The notes under the pieces were generated by a model, which searched no databases, was not told the DNA's origin, and worked only from the letters and a program-made list of their open reading frames with translations. Shown piece by piece: positions 29,879 through 39,323 of a stretch of DNA of 64,000 bases (position 1 is the stretch's first letter; each line of letters starts with the position of its first letter). A program made the translations under genes and the position numbers. The stretch comes from Ralstonia sp. RRA (lineage in GTDB: Bacteria; Pseudomonadota; Gammaproteobacteria; Burkholderiales; Burkholderiaceae), in contig NZ_CP146091.1 of the NCBI RefSeq assembly GCF_037023145.1, forward strand, positions 1,612,001 to 1,676,000, in the 5' to 3' direction.

Positions 29879-29939
29879 ATACCATGCTCTCACGGTGCGC
29901 AGTGTGACAACCCGCACCCTTAACCCAACGGAGAGCAAG

Positions 29940-30704
29940 ATGACCCAGACCCATACCCCCATCGCCATCGTGACCGGCGGCAGCCGCGGCCTCGGCAAGA
30001 ACATGGTGCAGAAGCTGGCCCAGCGCGGCACCGACGTGATTTTCACGTACCGCAGCAACCGCGCAGACGCCGATGCGCTGGTGGCCGAGCTGACCGCTCA
30101 GGGCCGCCGCGCCGCCGCGCTGCAACTCGACACCGGCAAGATCGCTACCTTCCCGGCGTTTGCGGATGCCGTGCGCGGTGTGCTGGCGCAATGGAAGGCC
30201 GAGCGTTTCGATTTCCTCGTCAACAACGCAGGCGTCGGCGTGCACGCCACCGTGGCCGAGACGACCGAAGCTCAGTTCGACGAACTGATGAACGTGCACT
30301 TCAAGGGCGTGTTCCTCCTCACGCAGATCCTGCTGCCGCTGATGGCCGACGGCGGGCGCATCGTCAATATCTCGTCGGGGCTGGCGCGCTTTGCGCTGCC
30401 GGGCTATGGCGCGTATGCGGCGATGAAGGGCGCGATCGAGGTGCTGACCAAGTATCTGGCGAAGGAGCTTGGCGCGCGCGGCATTGCGGTGAACGTGGTG
30501 GCGCCCGGTGCCATCGAGACGGACTTTGGTGGCGGTGCCGTGCGTGACAACGCGAATCTCAACGCCATGGTGGCCTCCAACACGGCCCTGGGCCGCGCTG
30601 GCGTGCCGGATGACATTGGTGGCGTGGTGGCGTCGCTGCTGTCGCCGGACAACCGGTGGATCAATGCGCAGCGGATTGAGGCTTCGGGCGGGATGTTCCT
30701 CTGA
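29940..30704 (+). CDS. Short-chain dehydrogenase/reductase (SDR)
   Basis: A 254-residue classical SDR. The NAD(P) loop is TGGSRGLG near the N-terminus, NNAG follows (around residue 97), and the catalytic Ser and YxxxK are in ISSGLARFALPGYGAYAAMKGA. The Arg/Asn-rich stretch TYRSNRADAD after beta strand 2 suggests NADP(H). GGAGAG lies before ATG 29940. An internal insertion of acidic residues is absent and the length is normal. Transcribed away from the LysR gene and probably controlled by it. The substrate cannot be predicted. Confidence 0.9.
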   Translation: MTQTHTPIAIVTGGSRGLGKNMVQKLAQRGTDVIFTYRSNRADADALVAELTAQGRRAAALQLDTGKIATFPAFADAVRGVLAQWKAERFDFLVNNAGVGVHATVAETTEAQFDELMNVHFKGVFLLTQILLPLMADGGRIVNISSGLARFALPGYGAYAAMKGAIEVLTKYLAKELGARGIAVNVVAPGAIETDFGGGAVRDNANLNAMVASNTALGRAGVPDDIGGVVASLLSPDNRWINAQRIEASGGMFL

Positions 30705-30859
30705 ACCTCGCGGTTAGCGTCGCGCACTTCGCCCCCCGGGCGCAGCCAAATGCAAGAATCCGCAGCCTGACCATTGCCTTAGCAGAATCAAAGCTAAAAT
30801 ATGTGCGGGTGCAGCAAAACCGCACCCGCCCACTGGATTTGAGGATTGTTGAGGCGTTT

Positions 30860-33292
30860 ATGTCGAAGGGTAACGGGCGCTCGCCGGGCGCATTGGATGT
30901 GTGGTGCTGGCTGCTGGGGCTCGTGCTGCTCCTGACGGGGCTGTTTTTTGCAGTCGGCGGCGCCAAGCTGGTTTCGTTGGGCGGGAGTGCATATTTCCTC
31001 GTCGCAGGCATCGTGACGGTGCTGGCGGCGATCCAGCTGTTCCGTCGCCGCGCCGCAGCGGTGCCGCTATACGGGCTGGTGCTGATTGGCACGCTGGCCT
31101 GGGCGTGGGTGGATGCGGGCTTCGACTTCTGGCCGCTGGTGTCGCGCCTCATGCTGCCGGCCGGGTTGACGGCGCTGCTGCTGGCCACGTGGCCTGCGTT
31201 GCGCAAGCGCGAGTCCAAAGCGCCCGCTGCGGGTGTGTCTTACGCACTGGCCGCAGCGATTGCCGTGGCGATGGGGGTAACGTTTGCGCAGATGTTTGTG
31301 CCGCATCCCACCGTCGCGTTCAGCGGCGCGCCGCAGCCGCTAGTGCCGCTGGACAAGAACAAGGCTCAGAAGGATTGGAGCCACTACGGCAACACGCCCG
31401 GCGGCAGCCGCTTCGTAGCGCTGGACCAGATCACGCGCGACAACGTTGGCCAGATGCAGGTGGCCTGGACGGCCCACACCGGCGACGTGCCGTTGAGCCC
31501 CACCGGCAGCGGTGCGGAAGACCAGGAAACGCCGCTGCAGATCGGTGACCGCGTTTTCCTTTGCACGCCGCACAACAACGTCATCGCGTTGGATGCTGAC
31601 ACCGGCGCGCAACTCTGGAAGCGCGAGATCAACGCGAAAGCACAGGTCTGGAACCGCTGCCGCGGTCTGGCTTATTTCGACGCCACGCAGCCGGTTGCGC
31701 AGCCCACCGCCGCAGGCGCCACCCCGGTGATCGCTCCGGCCATCGCGGCCGATGATCCGTGCCAGCGCCGCATTCTGATGAACACGATCGACGCGCGTCT
31801 CATCGCCATCAATGCAGACGACGGTGCCCTGTGCGAACGCTTCGGCAACCACGGTACGGTGGACCTTAAAGCCGGCATGGGTGACGCGAGCGATCCGAAA
31901 TACCAGCTCACCTCCGCGCCGACCATGGCCGGCACCACCGTCGTCCTGGGCGGACGCGTGGCGGACAACGTGCAGACCGACATGCCGGGCGGTGTGATGC
32001 GCGGTTTTGACGTCATCACCGGACAGATGCGCTGGGCGTTCGACCCCGGCCATGATGACCCGAATGCGGCGCTCAAGCCAGGCGAAACCTGGAAGCGCAG
32101 CACGCCGAACTCCTGGGCGCCGATGTCGTACGACGCAGCGATGAACACGGTGTTCATCCCGATGGGCAGTTCGTCGGTGGACCTGTGGGGCGCGAACCGC
32201 ACGCCGCTGGACCACAAGTACGCCACGTCGATCCTGGCGCTCGATGCCACCACGGGCAAGGAGAAGTGGGTCTACCAGACCGTGCATAACGACTTGTGGG
32301 ACTTCGATATCCCGATGCAGCCGACGCTGATCGATTTTCCGCAGGCGGGCGGCACCACCAAGCCGGCAGTTGTGTTCGGCACCAAGTCGGGCCAGCTCTT
32401 CGTGCTGGATCGCCAGACCGGCCAGCCGCTCACCCAGGTGGAAGAGCGCCCCGTGAAGCTGGCCAAGATTCCGGGGGAGCAGTACAGCAGGACGCAGCCG
32501 TTCTCGGTCGGCATGCCGACCATTGGCGCCGGGCCGCTCAAGGAGTCGGACATGTGGGGCGCCACGCCGTTTGACCAGCTGATGTGCCGTATCAAGTTCA
32601 AGTCGATGCGCTATGACGGCCTGTTCACGGCGCCGGATACCGATGTGTCGCTGAGCTTTCCAGGCTCGCTGGGTGGCATGAACTGGGGCGGCGTGTCGAC
32701 CGACCCGAACCACAACGTCATCTTCGTCAACGACATGCGCCTGGGGCTGTGGGTGCAGATGATTCCGCAAAAGACGGATGCCAACACGCCTGCCAGCAAC
32801 GGCGGGGAAGCCGTCAACGCAGGCATGGGGGCGGTGCCGCTCAAGGGCACGCCTTACGCGGTCAATAAGGATCGCTTCATGTCGCCGCTGGGCGTGCCGT
32901 GCCAGAAGCCGCCGTTCGGCACGCTGTCGGCGGTCGACCTGACGACGCGCAAGATCCTGTGGCAGGTGCCGGTCGGTACGGTGCAGGACACGGGCCCGAT
33001 GGGCATCAAGATGGGCATGAAGATGCCGGTGGGCATGCCGACGCTAGGCGGTACGCTGGCGACGCAGGGCGGGCTGGTGTTCATTGCCGGCACGCAGGAT
33101 TACTACCTGCGCGCATTCGACAGCAGCACCGGCAAGGAGGTCTGGAAGGCCCGCCTGCCCGTGGGTAGCCAAGGCGGTCCGATGAGCTACGTGTCGCCCA
33201 AAACGGGCAAGCAGTACATCCTGATCTCGGCGGGTGGGGCGCGTCAGTCGCCCGATCGTGGGGATTACGTCATCGCCTACGCGCTGAAGTAA
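30860..33292 (+). CDS. gcd: Membrane-bound PQQ dehydrogenase, glucose/quinate/shikimate family
   Basis: An 810-residue quinoprotein. Five N-terminal membrane segments (residues 12-135) anchor an eight-bladed PQQ propeller in the periplasm that passes electrons to ubiquinone. Typical segments are WSHYGNTPGGSRF, QTVHNDLWDFDIPMQPTL with a catalytic Asp, and FGTKSGQLFVLDRQTG with the Lys expected to contact PQQ. The length and five-helix anchor match glucose dehydrogenase (Gcd), but quinate/shikimate dehydrogenases look alike and I cannot separate them by eye. ATG 30860 has GAGG upstream. The upstream gap has TTGCCT-N15-TAAAAT (30774-30800) as a possible promoter. A strong terminator follows. Confidence 0.88.
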   Translation: MSKGNGRSPGALDVWCWLLGLVLLLTGLFFAVGGAKLVSLGGSAYFLVAGIVTVLAAIQLFRRRAAAVPLYGLVLIGTLAWAWVDAGFDFWPLVSRLMLPAGLTALLLATWPALRKRESKAPAAGVSYALAAAIAVAMGVTFAQMFVPHPTVAFSGAPQPLVPLDKNKAQKDWSHYGNTPGGSRFVALDQITRDNVGQMQVAWTAHTGDVPLSPTGSGAEDQETPLQIGDRVFLCTPHNNVIALDADTGAQLWKREINAKAQVWNRCRGLAYFDATQPVAQPTAAGATPVIAPAIAADDPCQRRILMNTIDARLIAINADDGALCERFGNHGTVDLKAGMGDASDPKYQLTSAPTMAGTTVVLGGRVADNVQTDMPGGVMRGFDVITGQMRWAFDPGHDDPNAALKPGETWKRSTPNSWAPMSYDAAMNTVFIPMGSSSVDLWGANRTPLDHKYATSILALDATTGKEKWVYQTVHNDLWDFDIPMQPTLIDFPQAGGTTKPAVVFGTKSGQLFVLDRQTGQPLTQVEERPVKLAKIPGEQYSRTQPFSVGMPTIGAGPLKESDMWGATPFDQLMCRIKFKSMRYDGLFTAPDTDVSLSFPGSLGGMNWGGVSTDPNHNVIFVNDMRLGLWVQMIPQKTDANTPASNGGEAVNAGMGAVPLKGTPYAVNKDRFMSPLGVPCQKPPFGTLSAVDLTTRKILWQVPVGTVQDTGPMGIKMGMKMPVGMPTLGGTLATQGGLVFIAGTQDYYLRAFDSSTGKEVWKARLPVGSQGGPMSYVSPKTGKQYILISAGGARQSPDRGDYVIAYALK

Positions 33293-33311
33293 ACCAAGCT
33301 GGGCTGGACAC

Positions 33312-33351
33312 GGCCGCATGCGCCCAATGTTTGCGCATGCGGCCGATTTTT
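33312..33351 (+). terminator. Intrinsic terminator after the PQQ dehydrogenase
   Basis: A perfect 12-bp stem, GGCCGCATGCGC with its complement at 33333-33344 and a 9-nt loop, followed by GATTTTT. It is among the strongest hairpins in the window. Confidence 0.9.
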
Positions 33352-33390
33352 ATTGGGGAGCCCAACTTGGGCAAAGAGGGAACACAACGC

Positions 33391-34458
33391 ATGTCGATTT
33401 TTCCTTCACGCGGGCACGTGCGGCCGTATGGGCTGGTGTGCGTCGCGTTCGCGGCAGGGTTCGGCGTTCAGGCTGCCTGCGCGGAAGGCGCACAGGCCAC
33501 ACAGGGCACGGTCACGCTGTACGGCTCGCTCGATACGAGCATCGAAGTGACGAACGCGGGGAGTACGTGGACGCCGCGGATGGATTCGGGCGCCTATCGC
33601 GGCTCACGCTTCGGCTTGCGCGGCGCCGAGCCGATCGGCGCGGACACGCGCATTCTATTTACGCTTGAAAACGGTTTCGGCTCGGATGACGGTTCCTTTG
33701 CTGCGCCAGGCACGTTGTTCAACCGTCAGGCCTGGATCGGCGTGGGTGCGCCGTGGGGCGAGGTGCGTGTGGGGCGCCAGTATTCGCCCATCTACATCCC
33801 CTTCAAGGGGGCGCTGGATGCCTTTGGCGCGGGCACGATTGCCTCGGGCCTGAACAACTTCTCCAGGATCACGCCGTACACCAACAATGGCGTCACGTAC
33901 TTGTCGCCCAACCTCGGCGGTTGGACGGCAACGCTGATGATGGCCGCGCGCGACAGTAGCAATGGTGGCAGCGGCACAGGCCTGGCCGGCAGTTACGAGA
34001 CCATTGCCTACAGCAACGGACCGTTCCACGCGTCGTATGCGCACCAGCAGACCAACGGTAGCGGGGCGCTGCGGGCCAACCTCGGCGGCGTGTCGTACCG
34101 CATCGGCAAGACCACCGCGTACCTGGCGTTCTTCAACAGCGATGGCGGGTCGCCGCGCGCGCACAACGACGGGGTGTCGGTCTCGGCGCGCTATGCATTC
34201 AATGCGCGCTGGCGTGCCTCGGTGGGCTATGCCCGCGTGCGTGATCGTTCGGGCGGCAATGCGAATGCGGACCAGTTCAGCGCCGCGACCGAGTACGAAG
34301 TTTCGCGCAGGCTCATGCTGTATGCCAGCGCCGGTGCGTTGCGCAATCGCGGCAATGCCACCTTCACGCTGCGCGGCGTCAACGTGACGGGCTTGCCGAC
34401 TGCCTACCCCGGCGCGCCCGTGCGTGGCGTGCAGATCGGGATGATCAACCGGTTTTGA
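33391..34458 (+). CDS. Outer-membrane porin, Gram-negative porin family
   Basis: A 355-residue general porin of the Burkholderiales trimeric type. A signal peptide (to about residue 32, ending near QAACAEG) precedes the first strand GTVTLYGSLDTSIEV. Conserved parts include SRFGLRGAEPIGADTRILFTLENGF and FNRQAWIGVGAPWGEVRVGRQYSP, and the C-terminal residue is Phe, as needed for outer-membrane assembly. GAGGGAA lies before ATG 33391, and the ORF start at 33331 sits inside the upstream terminator. It follows the PQQ dehydrogenase, so it may admit sugars or other small solutes; this is inference from context. Confidence 0.92.
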   Translation: MSIFPSRGHVRPYGLVCVAFAAGFGVQAACAEGAQATQGTVTLYGSLDTSIEVTNAGSTWTPRMDSGAYRGSRFGLRGAEPIGADTRILFTLENGFGSDDGSFAAPGTLFNRQAWIGVGAPWGEVRVGRQYSPIYIPFKGALDAFGAGTIASGLNNFSRITPYTNNGVTYLSPNLGGWTATLMMAARDSSNGGSGTGLAGSYETIAYSNGPFHASYAHQQTNGSGALRANLGGVSYRIGKTTAYLAFFNSDGGSPRAHNDGVSVSARYAFNARWRASVGYARVRDRSGGNANADQFSAATEYEVSRRLMLYASAGALRNRGNATFTLRGVNVTGLPTAYPGAPVRGVQIGMINRF

Positions 34459-34465
34459 GGTTGGC

Positions 34466-35302
34466 CTACGCAACGGCCTTGGCGGCCGCACGCCCACGCA
34501 GCCACTCGAACGTCAGCAGCAGGCAAGTCGAGAACACGATGAGGATCGTCGCCAGCGCGGCGATGGTCGGCGAGATGTTCTCGCGAATCCCGGTAAACAT
34601 CTGACGCGGCAGTGTGACCTGGTCCGCGCCGGCCAGGAAGAGCGTCACCACCACCTCGTCAAACGACGTAGCAAAGGCAAACAGCGCCCCCGAAATCACG
34701 CCCGGCGCAATCACCGGCAGGGTGATGCGGAAGAACGTCATCACAGGATTGGCGCCCAGCGACAGACTCGCCCGCACGAGGTTGTGGTTGAAACCCTGCA
34801 GCGTCGCCAACACCGTCGTCACCACAAACGGCACGCCCAACGCCGCATGCGCGAGGATCAGTCCGATATACGTATTGGCGAGCCCCAGCGGCGCGAAGAA
34901 CAGATACATGCCGACACCGACGACGACCACCGGCACGATCATCGGCGACACCAGCACGGCCATCAGCAAGCCCTTGCCGCGAAAGTCCGCCTTGTTCAGG
35001 CCGATGGCCGCCAGCGTGCCCAGCACCGTTGCCACGATCGTGGCCGCAGGCGCGACGATGAAGCTGTTCTTGGCCGCCATGCGCCATTCATCCGACGTGA
35101 CGAGGTTCTGATACCAGCGCAGCGAATAGCTCGGAATCGGGTACGAGAGGAACGTGCTCGACGAGAACGACAGCGGCACGATCACCAGCACCGGCAGCAC
35201 GAGGTAGAGCAGCGTGAGCACGGCCAGGCCGCGCAGGGTGAAGTACCACACGCGCTCGACGAGCGAGGTGTGCGGGGCGAACATCGGTTTGGCGAGTTTC
35301 AT
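34466..35302 (-). CDS. Polyamine-type ABC transporter permease (PotI-like)
   Basis: A 278-residue inner-membrane permease with six membrane segments. It carries the binding-protein-dependent transport signature that contacts the ATPase, around AGADQV preceding the last helix and SLGANPVMTFFRITLPVIAPGVISGALFAFATSFDEV near residue 200. SFDEVV-FL is typical of PotC/PotI/YdcV permeases. It is the last gene of a four-gene minus-strand operon and starts 16 bp after its partner permease. It ends 7 bp from the convergent porin gene with no terminator between. Confidence 0.9.
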   Translation of the reverse strand: MKLAKPMFAPHTSLVERVWYFTLRGLAVLTLLYLVLPVLVIVPLSFSSSTFLSYPIPSYSLRWYQNLVTSDEWRMAAKNSFIVAPAATIVATVLGTLAAIGLNKADFRGKGLLMAVLVSPMIVPVVVVGVGMYLFFAPLGLANTYIGLILAHAALGVPFVVTTVLATLQGFNHNLVRASLSLGANPVMTFFRITLPVIAPGVISGALFAFATSFDEVVVTLFLAGADQVTLPRQMFTGIRENISPTIAALATILIVFSTCLLLTFEWLRGRAAAKAVA

Positions 35303-35318
35303 AGTCGATGGGCTCCGT

Positions 35319-36587
35319 TCAACCGACGCGAACCTTGGGTCGGGTAAAGCGCCCATACACCGCGTAGAGCACCAGCGTGGCGAGCAACAGCAGGGCGCCC
35401 AGCGCGCAGGCCATGCCCCAGTTGATGGTGACGTTGGTAAAGTAGGCCACGTAGTAGCTGACCATCTGGTCGTTCGGGCCGCCCAGCAGCGCGGGGGTGA
35501 TGTAGTAGCCGAGTGCGAGGATGAACACCAGCAGCGCACCGGCGCCGATGCCCGGATACGTCTGCGGCACGTACACGCGCCAGAATGCGGCAAACGGATG
35601 GCTGCCCAGCGACACGGCTGCGCGTTGGTACGTCGGCGGGATCGACTTCATCACGCTGTACAGCGGCAGGATCATGAACGGCAGCAGGATGTGCGTCATC
35701 GAGATGTACACGCCCACGCGGTTGAACAGCAGCGCCAGCGGCTCCTTGATGATGCCGAGGTCCATCAGGCCGTGGTTGATGAGGCCCTCGGTCTGCAACA
35801 GCACGATCCACGCCGCCACACGTACCAGGATGGACGTCCAGAACGGGATCAGCACCAGCACCATCACCAGGTTGGCGCGGCGCTCCGGCAGCGAGGCAAT
35901 CCAGTACGACAGCGGGTAGCCGAGCAGCAGCGCGAACAGCGTCACCATCGCGCTGATGACGAAGGTGCGGATGAACACCGTCACGTAGATCTGCTCGTCG
36001 GGATCGGTGGCTTCGATATGGCCGAAGGCATCTTGCCGGTGATCGAGGGCGGCCAGCAGGTAGAACGGCGACGTGCGGCTGCCGTTCTTGGCGATGGCCT
36101 GCCAGTAGGTGGTGTCGCCCCAGCGGTCGTCGAGTTCGAGGAGCTTGGCGCGGGTCTGTTCGGGCGTGAGTGTGAGTGCTTTGCCTTGGTCATCAGCCAG
36201 CGGCATGGCGCGCGCAGTCTTGGCGACCAGCGAGCGGAAACCGGGGATTTCGGTGTTCAGGCGGCGGGCCAGGGCGCCCATCGCTTCGCCTTCGCTCACT
36301 GTGGTGAGGTCAGCGGCCAATGCAACGTAGGCGGCATCGGCGGGTGGGGCTTTGCGGTCCCAGTTCTTGAGCGCGGTTACCGTCTTGGGCAGCGCGTCGG
36401 CCACCTCGGGGTTCTGCACGGCGCGCGTGAGCAGGGCGCCGATCGGCACCACAAAGATCAGCAGCAGAAAGATGGCGAGCGGCGCCACCAGCGCCAGCGC
36501 CATGGCACGCCTGCGCGCCTCAGCGCTCTTCAATTCGCGTTTGAGTTTGGCCGTCGATTCCGGAACCGATTCAGCCGCGATCGTCAT
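35319..36587 (-). CDS. Polyamine-type ABC transporter permease (PotH-like) with large extra domain
   Basis: A permease of about 422 residues, well above the roughly 290-315 of PotB/PotH. Membrane segment 1 spans about residues 29-54. A hydrophilic stretch of about 145 residues (55-200, rich in Ala, Thr, Asp and Lys) then precedes a normal five-helix PotH body (TFVISAMVTLFALLLGYPLSYWI onward) with the coupling motif SLGSHPFAAFWRVYVPQTYPGI. By topology the extra part lies in the periplasm between helices 1 and 2. The ATG at 36587 is used here; a TTG at 36596 with GAGGG four bases upstream is equally possible. Confidence 0.88.
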   Translation of the reverse strand: MTIAAESVPESTAKLKRELKSAEARRRAMALALVAPLAIFLLLIFVVPIGALLTRAVQNPEVADALPKTVTALKNWDRKAPPADAAYVALAADLTTVSEGEAMGALARRLNTEIPGFRSLVAKTARAMPLADDQGKALTLTPEQTRAKLLELDDRWGDTTYWQAIAKNGSRTSPFYLLAALDHRQDAFGHIEATDPDEQIYVTVFIRTFVISAMVTLFALLLGYPLSYWIASLPERRANLVMVLVLIPFWTSILVRVAAWIVLLQTEGLINHGLMDLGIIKEPLALLFNRVGVYISMTHILLPFMILPLYSVMKSIPPTYQRAAVSLGSHPFAAFWRVYVPQTYPGIGAGALLVFILALGYYITPALLGGPNDQMVSYYVAYFTNVTINWGMACALGALLLLATLVLYAVYGRFTRPKVRVG

Positions 36588-36683
36588 GGTGTTCAAGCTG
36601 CCCTCGCCAAATGCTGCGGAGATTCATCCGGCGGATGCCATGTCGACTCGACACAGCATCCGCGCGGTCACTGCACTACATCG

Positions 36684-37724
36684 TTACTTCGACGCCCACG
36701 AGGCGAAGCGCTGTTCCAGCTCGTCGCCGTGGTCGGTCCAGAACTGCAGGTTTTGCAGCACGGCGTTCTTGGCGTTCTCGGGCGAGTTGGGCATGTTGGC
36801 CTGCGTCTTGGCATCCAGTGCCTTGATGGCCGCCACGTTGGCCGGGCCGTACGCGATGTGCTTGGCGTACTCCTGCTGCGGCTTCTGCGACAGTGTGTAG
36901 GCGATGTACTGCTCGGACAGCGCCTTGTTGGGTGCACCCTTGGGGATGGCCCAGTAGTCCAGATCGTAGATGCTGCCGTTCCAGACCACCTTCAGGTTCT
37001 TGCCTTCACGCTGTGCGGCATCGATGCGGCCGTTGAATGCGGTGGACATCACCACGTCACCGGCCACCAGGAACTGCGGCGGCTGCGCGCCGGCTTCCCA
37101 CCACTGGATGTACGGCTTCAACTGGTCGAGCTTCTTGAACGCGCGGTTCTGGCCGTCCTTGGTGGCGAGCACCTTGTAGACGTCCTTGACCGGCACGCCA
37201 TCGGCCATCAGCGCGAACTCCAGGTTGTAGCGCGCACCCTTGCGCATGCCGCGCTTGCCCGGGAAAGTCTTCACGTCCCAGAAGTCGGCCCAGCCGGTGG
37301 GCGCGGTCTTGAGCTTGTCGGCGTTGTAGGCCAACGCGGTCGACCACACGAAGAAGCCGACGCCGCAGGTCTGCGGGGACTCCGGAATCAGGTCTGGCTT
37401 CTTGGCAATCTTGCTCCAGTCGAGCTTCTCGAACAGGCCCTCGTCGCAGCCGCGGCCGATGTCGCCGGATTCGACTTCCACCACGTCCCAGTTGACGTGC
37501 TTGGCTTCCACCATGGCCTTGATCTTGGCCTGCTCGCCGTTGTATTCGACCACGGTGACCTTGTTGCCGGTCTGCGTCTCGAACGGCTTGTTGAAGGCGG
37601 CCTTCTGCGCGTCGCCGTTGGCGCCGCCAAAGTTGACGACGGTGATCTCTGCAGCGTGTGCACCGAATGCAATGGCGAACGCGCCGGCAAGTACGGACAG
37701 ACGCGTCTTGGCGATGTGTTTCAT
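36684..37724 (-). CDS. Periplasmic solute-binding protein of the polyamine-type ABC transporter (PotD/PotF family)
   Basis: A 346-residue secreted binding protein. The signal peptide MKHIAKTRLSVLAGAFAIAFGAHA is followed by a mature chain starting AEITVVNFGGANGDAQK. The body has the two-lobe PotD pattern (VEVESGDIGRGCDEGLFEKLDW, AYNADKLKTAPTGWADFWDVKTFPGKRGM, YDLDYWAIPKGAPNK). AGGAG sits just before ATG 37724. It is the second gene of the operon, 71 bp after the ATPase gene. The ligand is likely a polyamine or related amine, but putrescine, spermidine, GABA or opine binders share this fold. Confidence 0.88.
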   Translation of the reverse strand: MKHIAKTRLSVLAGAFAIAFGAHAAEITVVNFGGANGDAQKAAFNKPFETQTGNKVTVVEYNGEQAKIKAMVEAKHVNWDVVEVESGDIGRGCDEGLFEKLDWSKIAKKPDLIPESPQTCGVGFFVWSTALAYNADKLKTAPTGWADFWDVKTFPGKRGMRKGARYNLEFALMADGVPVKDVYKVLATKDGQNRAFKKLDQLKPYIQWWEAGAQPPQFLVAGDVVMSTAFNGRIDAAQREGKNLKVVWNGSIYDLDYWAIPKGAPNKALSEQYIAYTLSQKPQQEYAKHIAYGPANVAAIKALDAKTQANMPNSPENAKNAVLQNLQFWTDHGDELEQRFASWASK

Positions 37725-37795
37725 TCCTGGCTCCTCTTTTTGGCGTGTGGGTACAACGTGTGGTCGTGGCATGCGGGCAGGGTTGCTCGCGTGCG

Positions 37796-38884
37796 TCATG
37801 CAAAAACGCGCAGGTGTTCGGGTGCGAATTCAAGCTGGATCGGCGCGCCGGGGGCAAAGCCTTCTAGCGCACGCGTGCCCAGGGGCACCTTGACGAAACA
37901 TTCGGGTTGATCGGGCAGGGCGCAGCGCATGCGCACGTGGTCACCAAAGTAGACGAGGCCGCGTGTCTGGCCGGTGATGGCGTTGCCGGCGGCGGAAGCC
38001 CCTTCCGCCAGGCGCATGCGCTCGGGGCGGATGCAGCCGGTGGCCGTGGCGCCAACGCTGGCGCCGGCAATGTTGCGGCCCAGGATGCGCGCGCCGTCGT
38101 TGAGCTGCAGCTCGCAGTAGTCCCCGTCGATGCGGGTGACGGTGCCGCGCAGCGTGTTGCTGTCGCCGATGAAGTTGGCGACGAACTCGTTGCAGGGGCG
38201 TTCGTACAGGCTGTCCACCGTGTCGAGCTGCTGCACGATGCCCTTGTCGAACACCGCCACGCGGTCGGACATGGTGAGCGCTTCGCCCTGGTCGTGCGTC
38301 ACGTAGACGAACGTCACGCCCAGCTTTTCGTGCAGCGACTTCAGCTCGTACTGCATGTGTTCGCGCAGTTGCTTGTCGAGCGCGCCCAGCGGTTCATCCA
38401 TCAGCACCAGCTTGGGCTCGAACACCAGCGCGCGGGCAAGGGCAATGCGCTGCTGCTGGCCGCCGGAGAGCTGCGCGGGGTAACGCTTGGCAAAGCCTTC
38501 CATGCGCACCATCTGCAGGGCCTTGTGCACGCGGTCTGCGCGCTCGCTGGCGGGAATCTTCCGAACGGTCAGCGGGTATTCCACGTTCTGCGCCACCGTC
38601 AGGTGCGGGAACAGCGCGTAGTTCTGGAACACCATGCCGATGTTGCGCTTGTGCGGCGGCACGTTGTTGAGCAGCGCGCCTTCCAGGCGGATCTCGCCGC
38701 CGGTCGGGAATTCAAACCCGGCCAGCATCATCAGGCAGGTGGTCTTGCCCGAGCCGGAGGGGCCGAGCAGGGTGAGGAACTCGCCCTGGTAGATGTCGAG
38801 ATCCAAGTGTTTGACTACGAGGGTCTCGCCGTCATACGTCTTGCGTACACCGCGAAAGCTGACGATCACGTCGTCGGTTTTCAT
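37796..38884 (-). CDS. ATP-binding protein of the polyamine-type ABC transporter (PotA-like)
   Basis: A 362-residue PotA/PotG-type ATPase. Walker A is GPSGSGKTT near residue 46, the signature is LSGGQQQRIALARAL, and Walker B is LVLMDEPLGALD. A C-terminal OB-fold TOBE domain (about 270-360) is typical of this subfamily. ATG 38884 has a perfect AGGAGG seven bases upstream. First gene of the operon. The 439-bp region before it holds three direct repeats and a TATAGT -10 hexamer, so transcription of the whole operon probably starts near 38950. Confidence 0.93.
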   Translation of the reverse strand: MKTDDVIVSFRGVRKTYDGETLVVKHLDLDIYQGEFLTLLGPSGSGKTTCLMMLAGFEFPTGGEIRLEGALLNNVPPHKRNIGMVFQNYALFPHLTVAQNVEYPLTVRKIPASERADRVHKALQMVRMEGFAKRYPAQLSGGQQQRIALARALVFEPKLVLMDEPLGALDKQLREHMQYELKSLHEKLGVTFVYVTHDQGEALTMSDRVAVFDKGIVQQLDTVDSLYERPCNEFVANFIGDSNTLRGTVTRIDGDYCELQLNDGARILGRNIAGASVGATATGCIRPERMRLAEGASAAGNAITGQTRGLVYFGDHVRMRCALPDQPECFVKVPLGTRALEGFAPGAPIQLEFAPEHLRVFA

Positions 38885-39323
38885 TTGCTGCCTCCTGCCG
38901 TTCCTAAGCCCATCGGGGCCGGTCAACATGTCGTGTTGTGACGATTTGTGGATGGACTATAGCGGCTCATTGTTTTGCAAAGTGGACCCAATCCTGGTTA
39001 TTTGATGGAGCCATTTCAGGCGGTGCCACAGGCACGGCCAATGGGCGTAGGGGCCCACGGCACCACAATAGGGAAAACCCCGGATGCCTTGCCCGAGCAA
39101 GCTCGGCGGCCGATTGGGTGACGACTGGGGTGTGCTCTGAGTGTAGGTCGCGGCCAGCGCAGGTGCGGCGGGCGTTACAGATGGGGAATGGAGCCAATTC
39201 TGCCGGAGCAGACCGGGCGATTAATCTGCCTGGAATTGGTGCGCCGCGTCGTCACGCAAACGGTGCACGGCGCGTGGCCGCATGCCGTGTCGCTCAGAAA
39301 TAGATGTTGTCCTGCAGCAACCG
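38885..39323 (-). promoter_or_regulatory. Control region of the polyamine-type ABC operon with three direct repeats
   Basis: A 439-bp gene-free stretch. Three direct copies of TGGA(C/G)CCA(A/T)T(T/C)C lie at 38983-38994, 39006-39017 and 39189-39200, and part of an inverted copy (GAATTGG) near 39233. The first two are 23 bp apart, on the same face of the helix. On the minus strand a TATAGT hexamer at 38961-38956 could be the -10, with no good -35; the first repeat falls where the -35 would be. This suggests an activator site. The pattern recalls MocR/GabR-type regulators, but no such gene is in the window. Confidence 0.45.

Noticed and set aside
35214..37910. An 898-codon open frame antisense to the polyamine-type ABC operon
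   Set aside because: It spans four real genes and their gaps; the composition is that of a shadow frame.
38938..39303. A 121-codon ORF in the control region of the ABC operon
   Set aside because: No ribosome site, atypical composition, and it overlaps the repeat-bearing promoter region.
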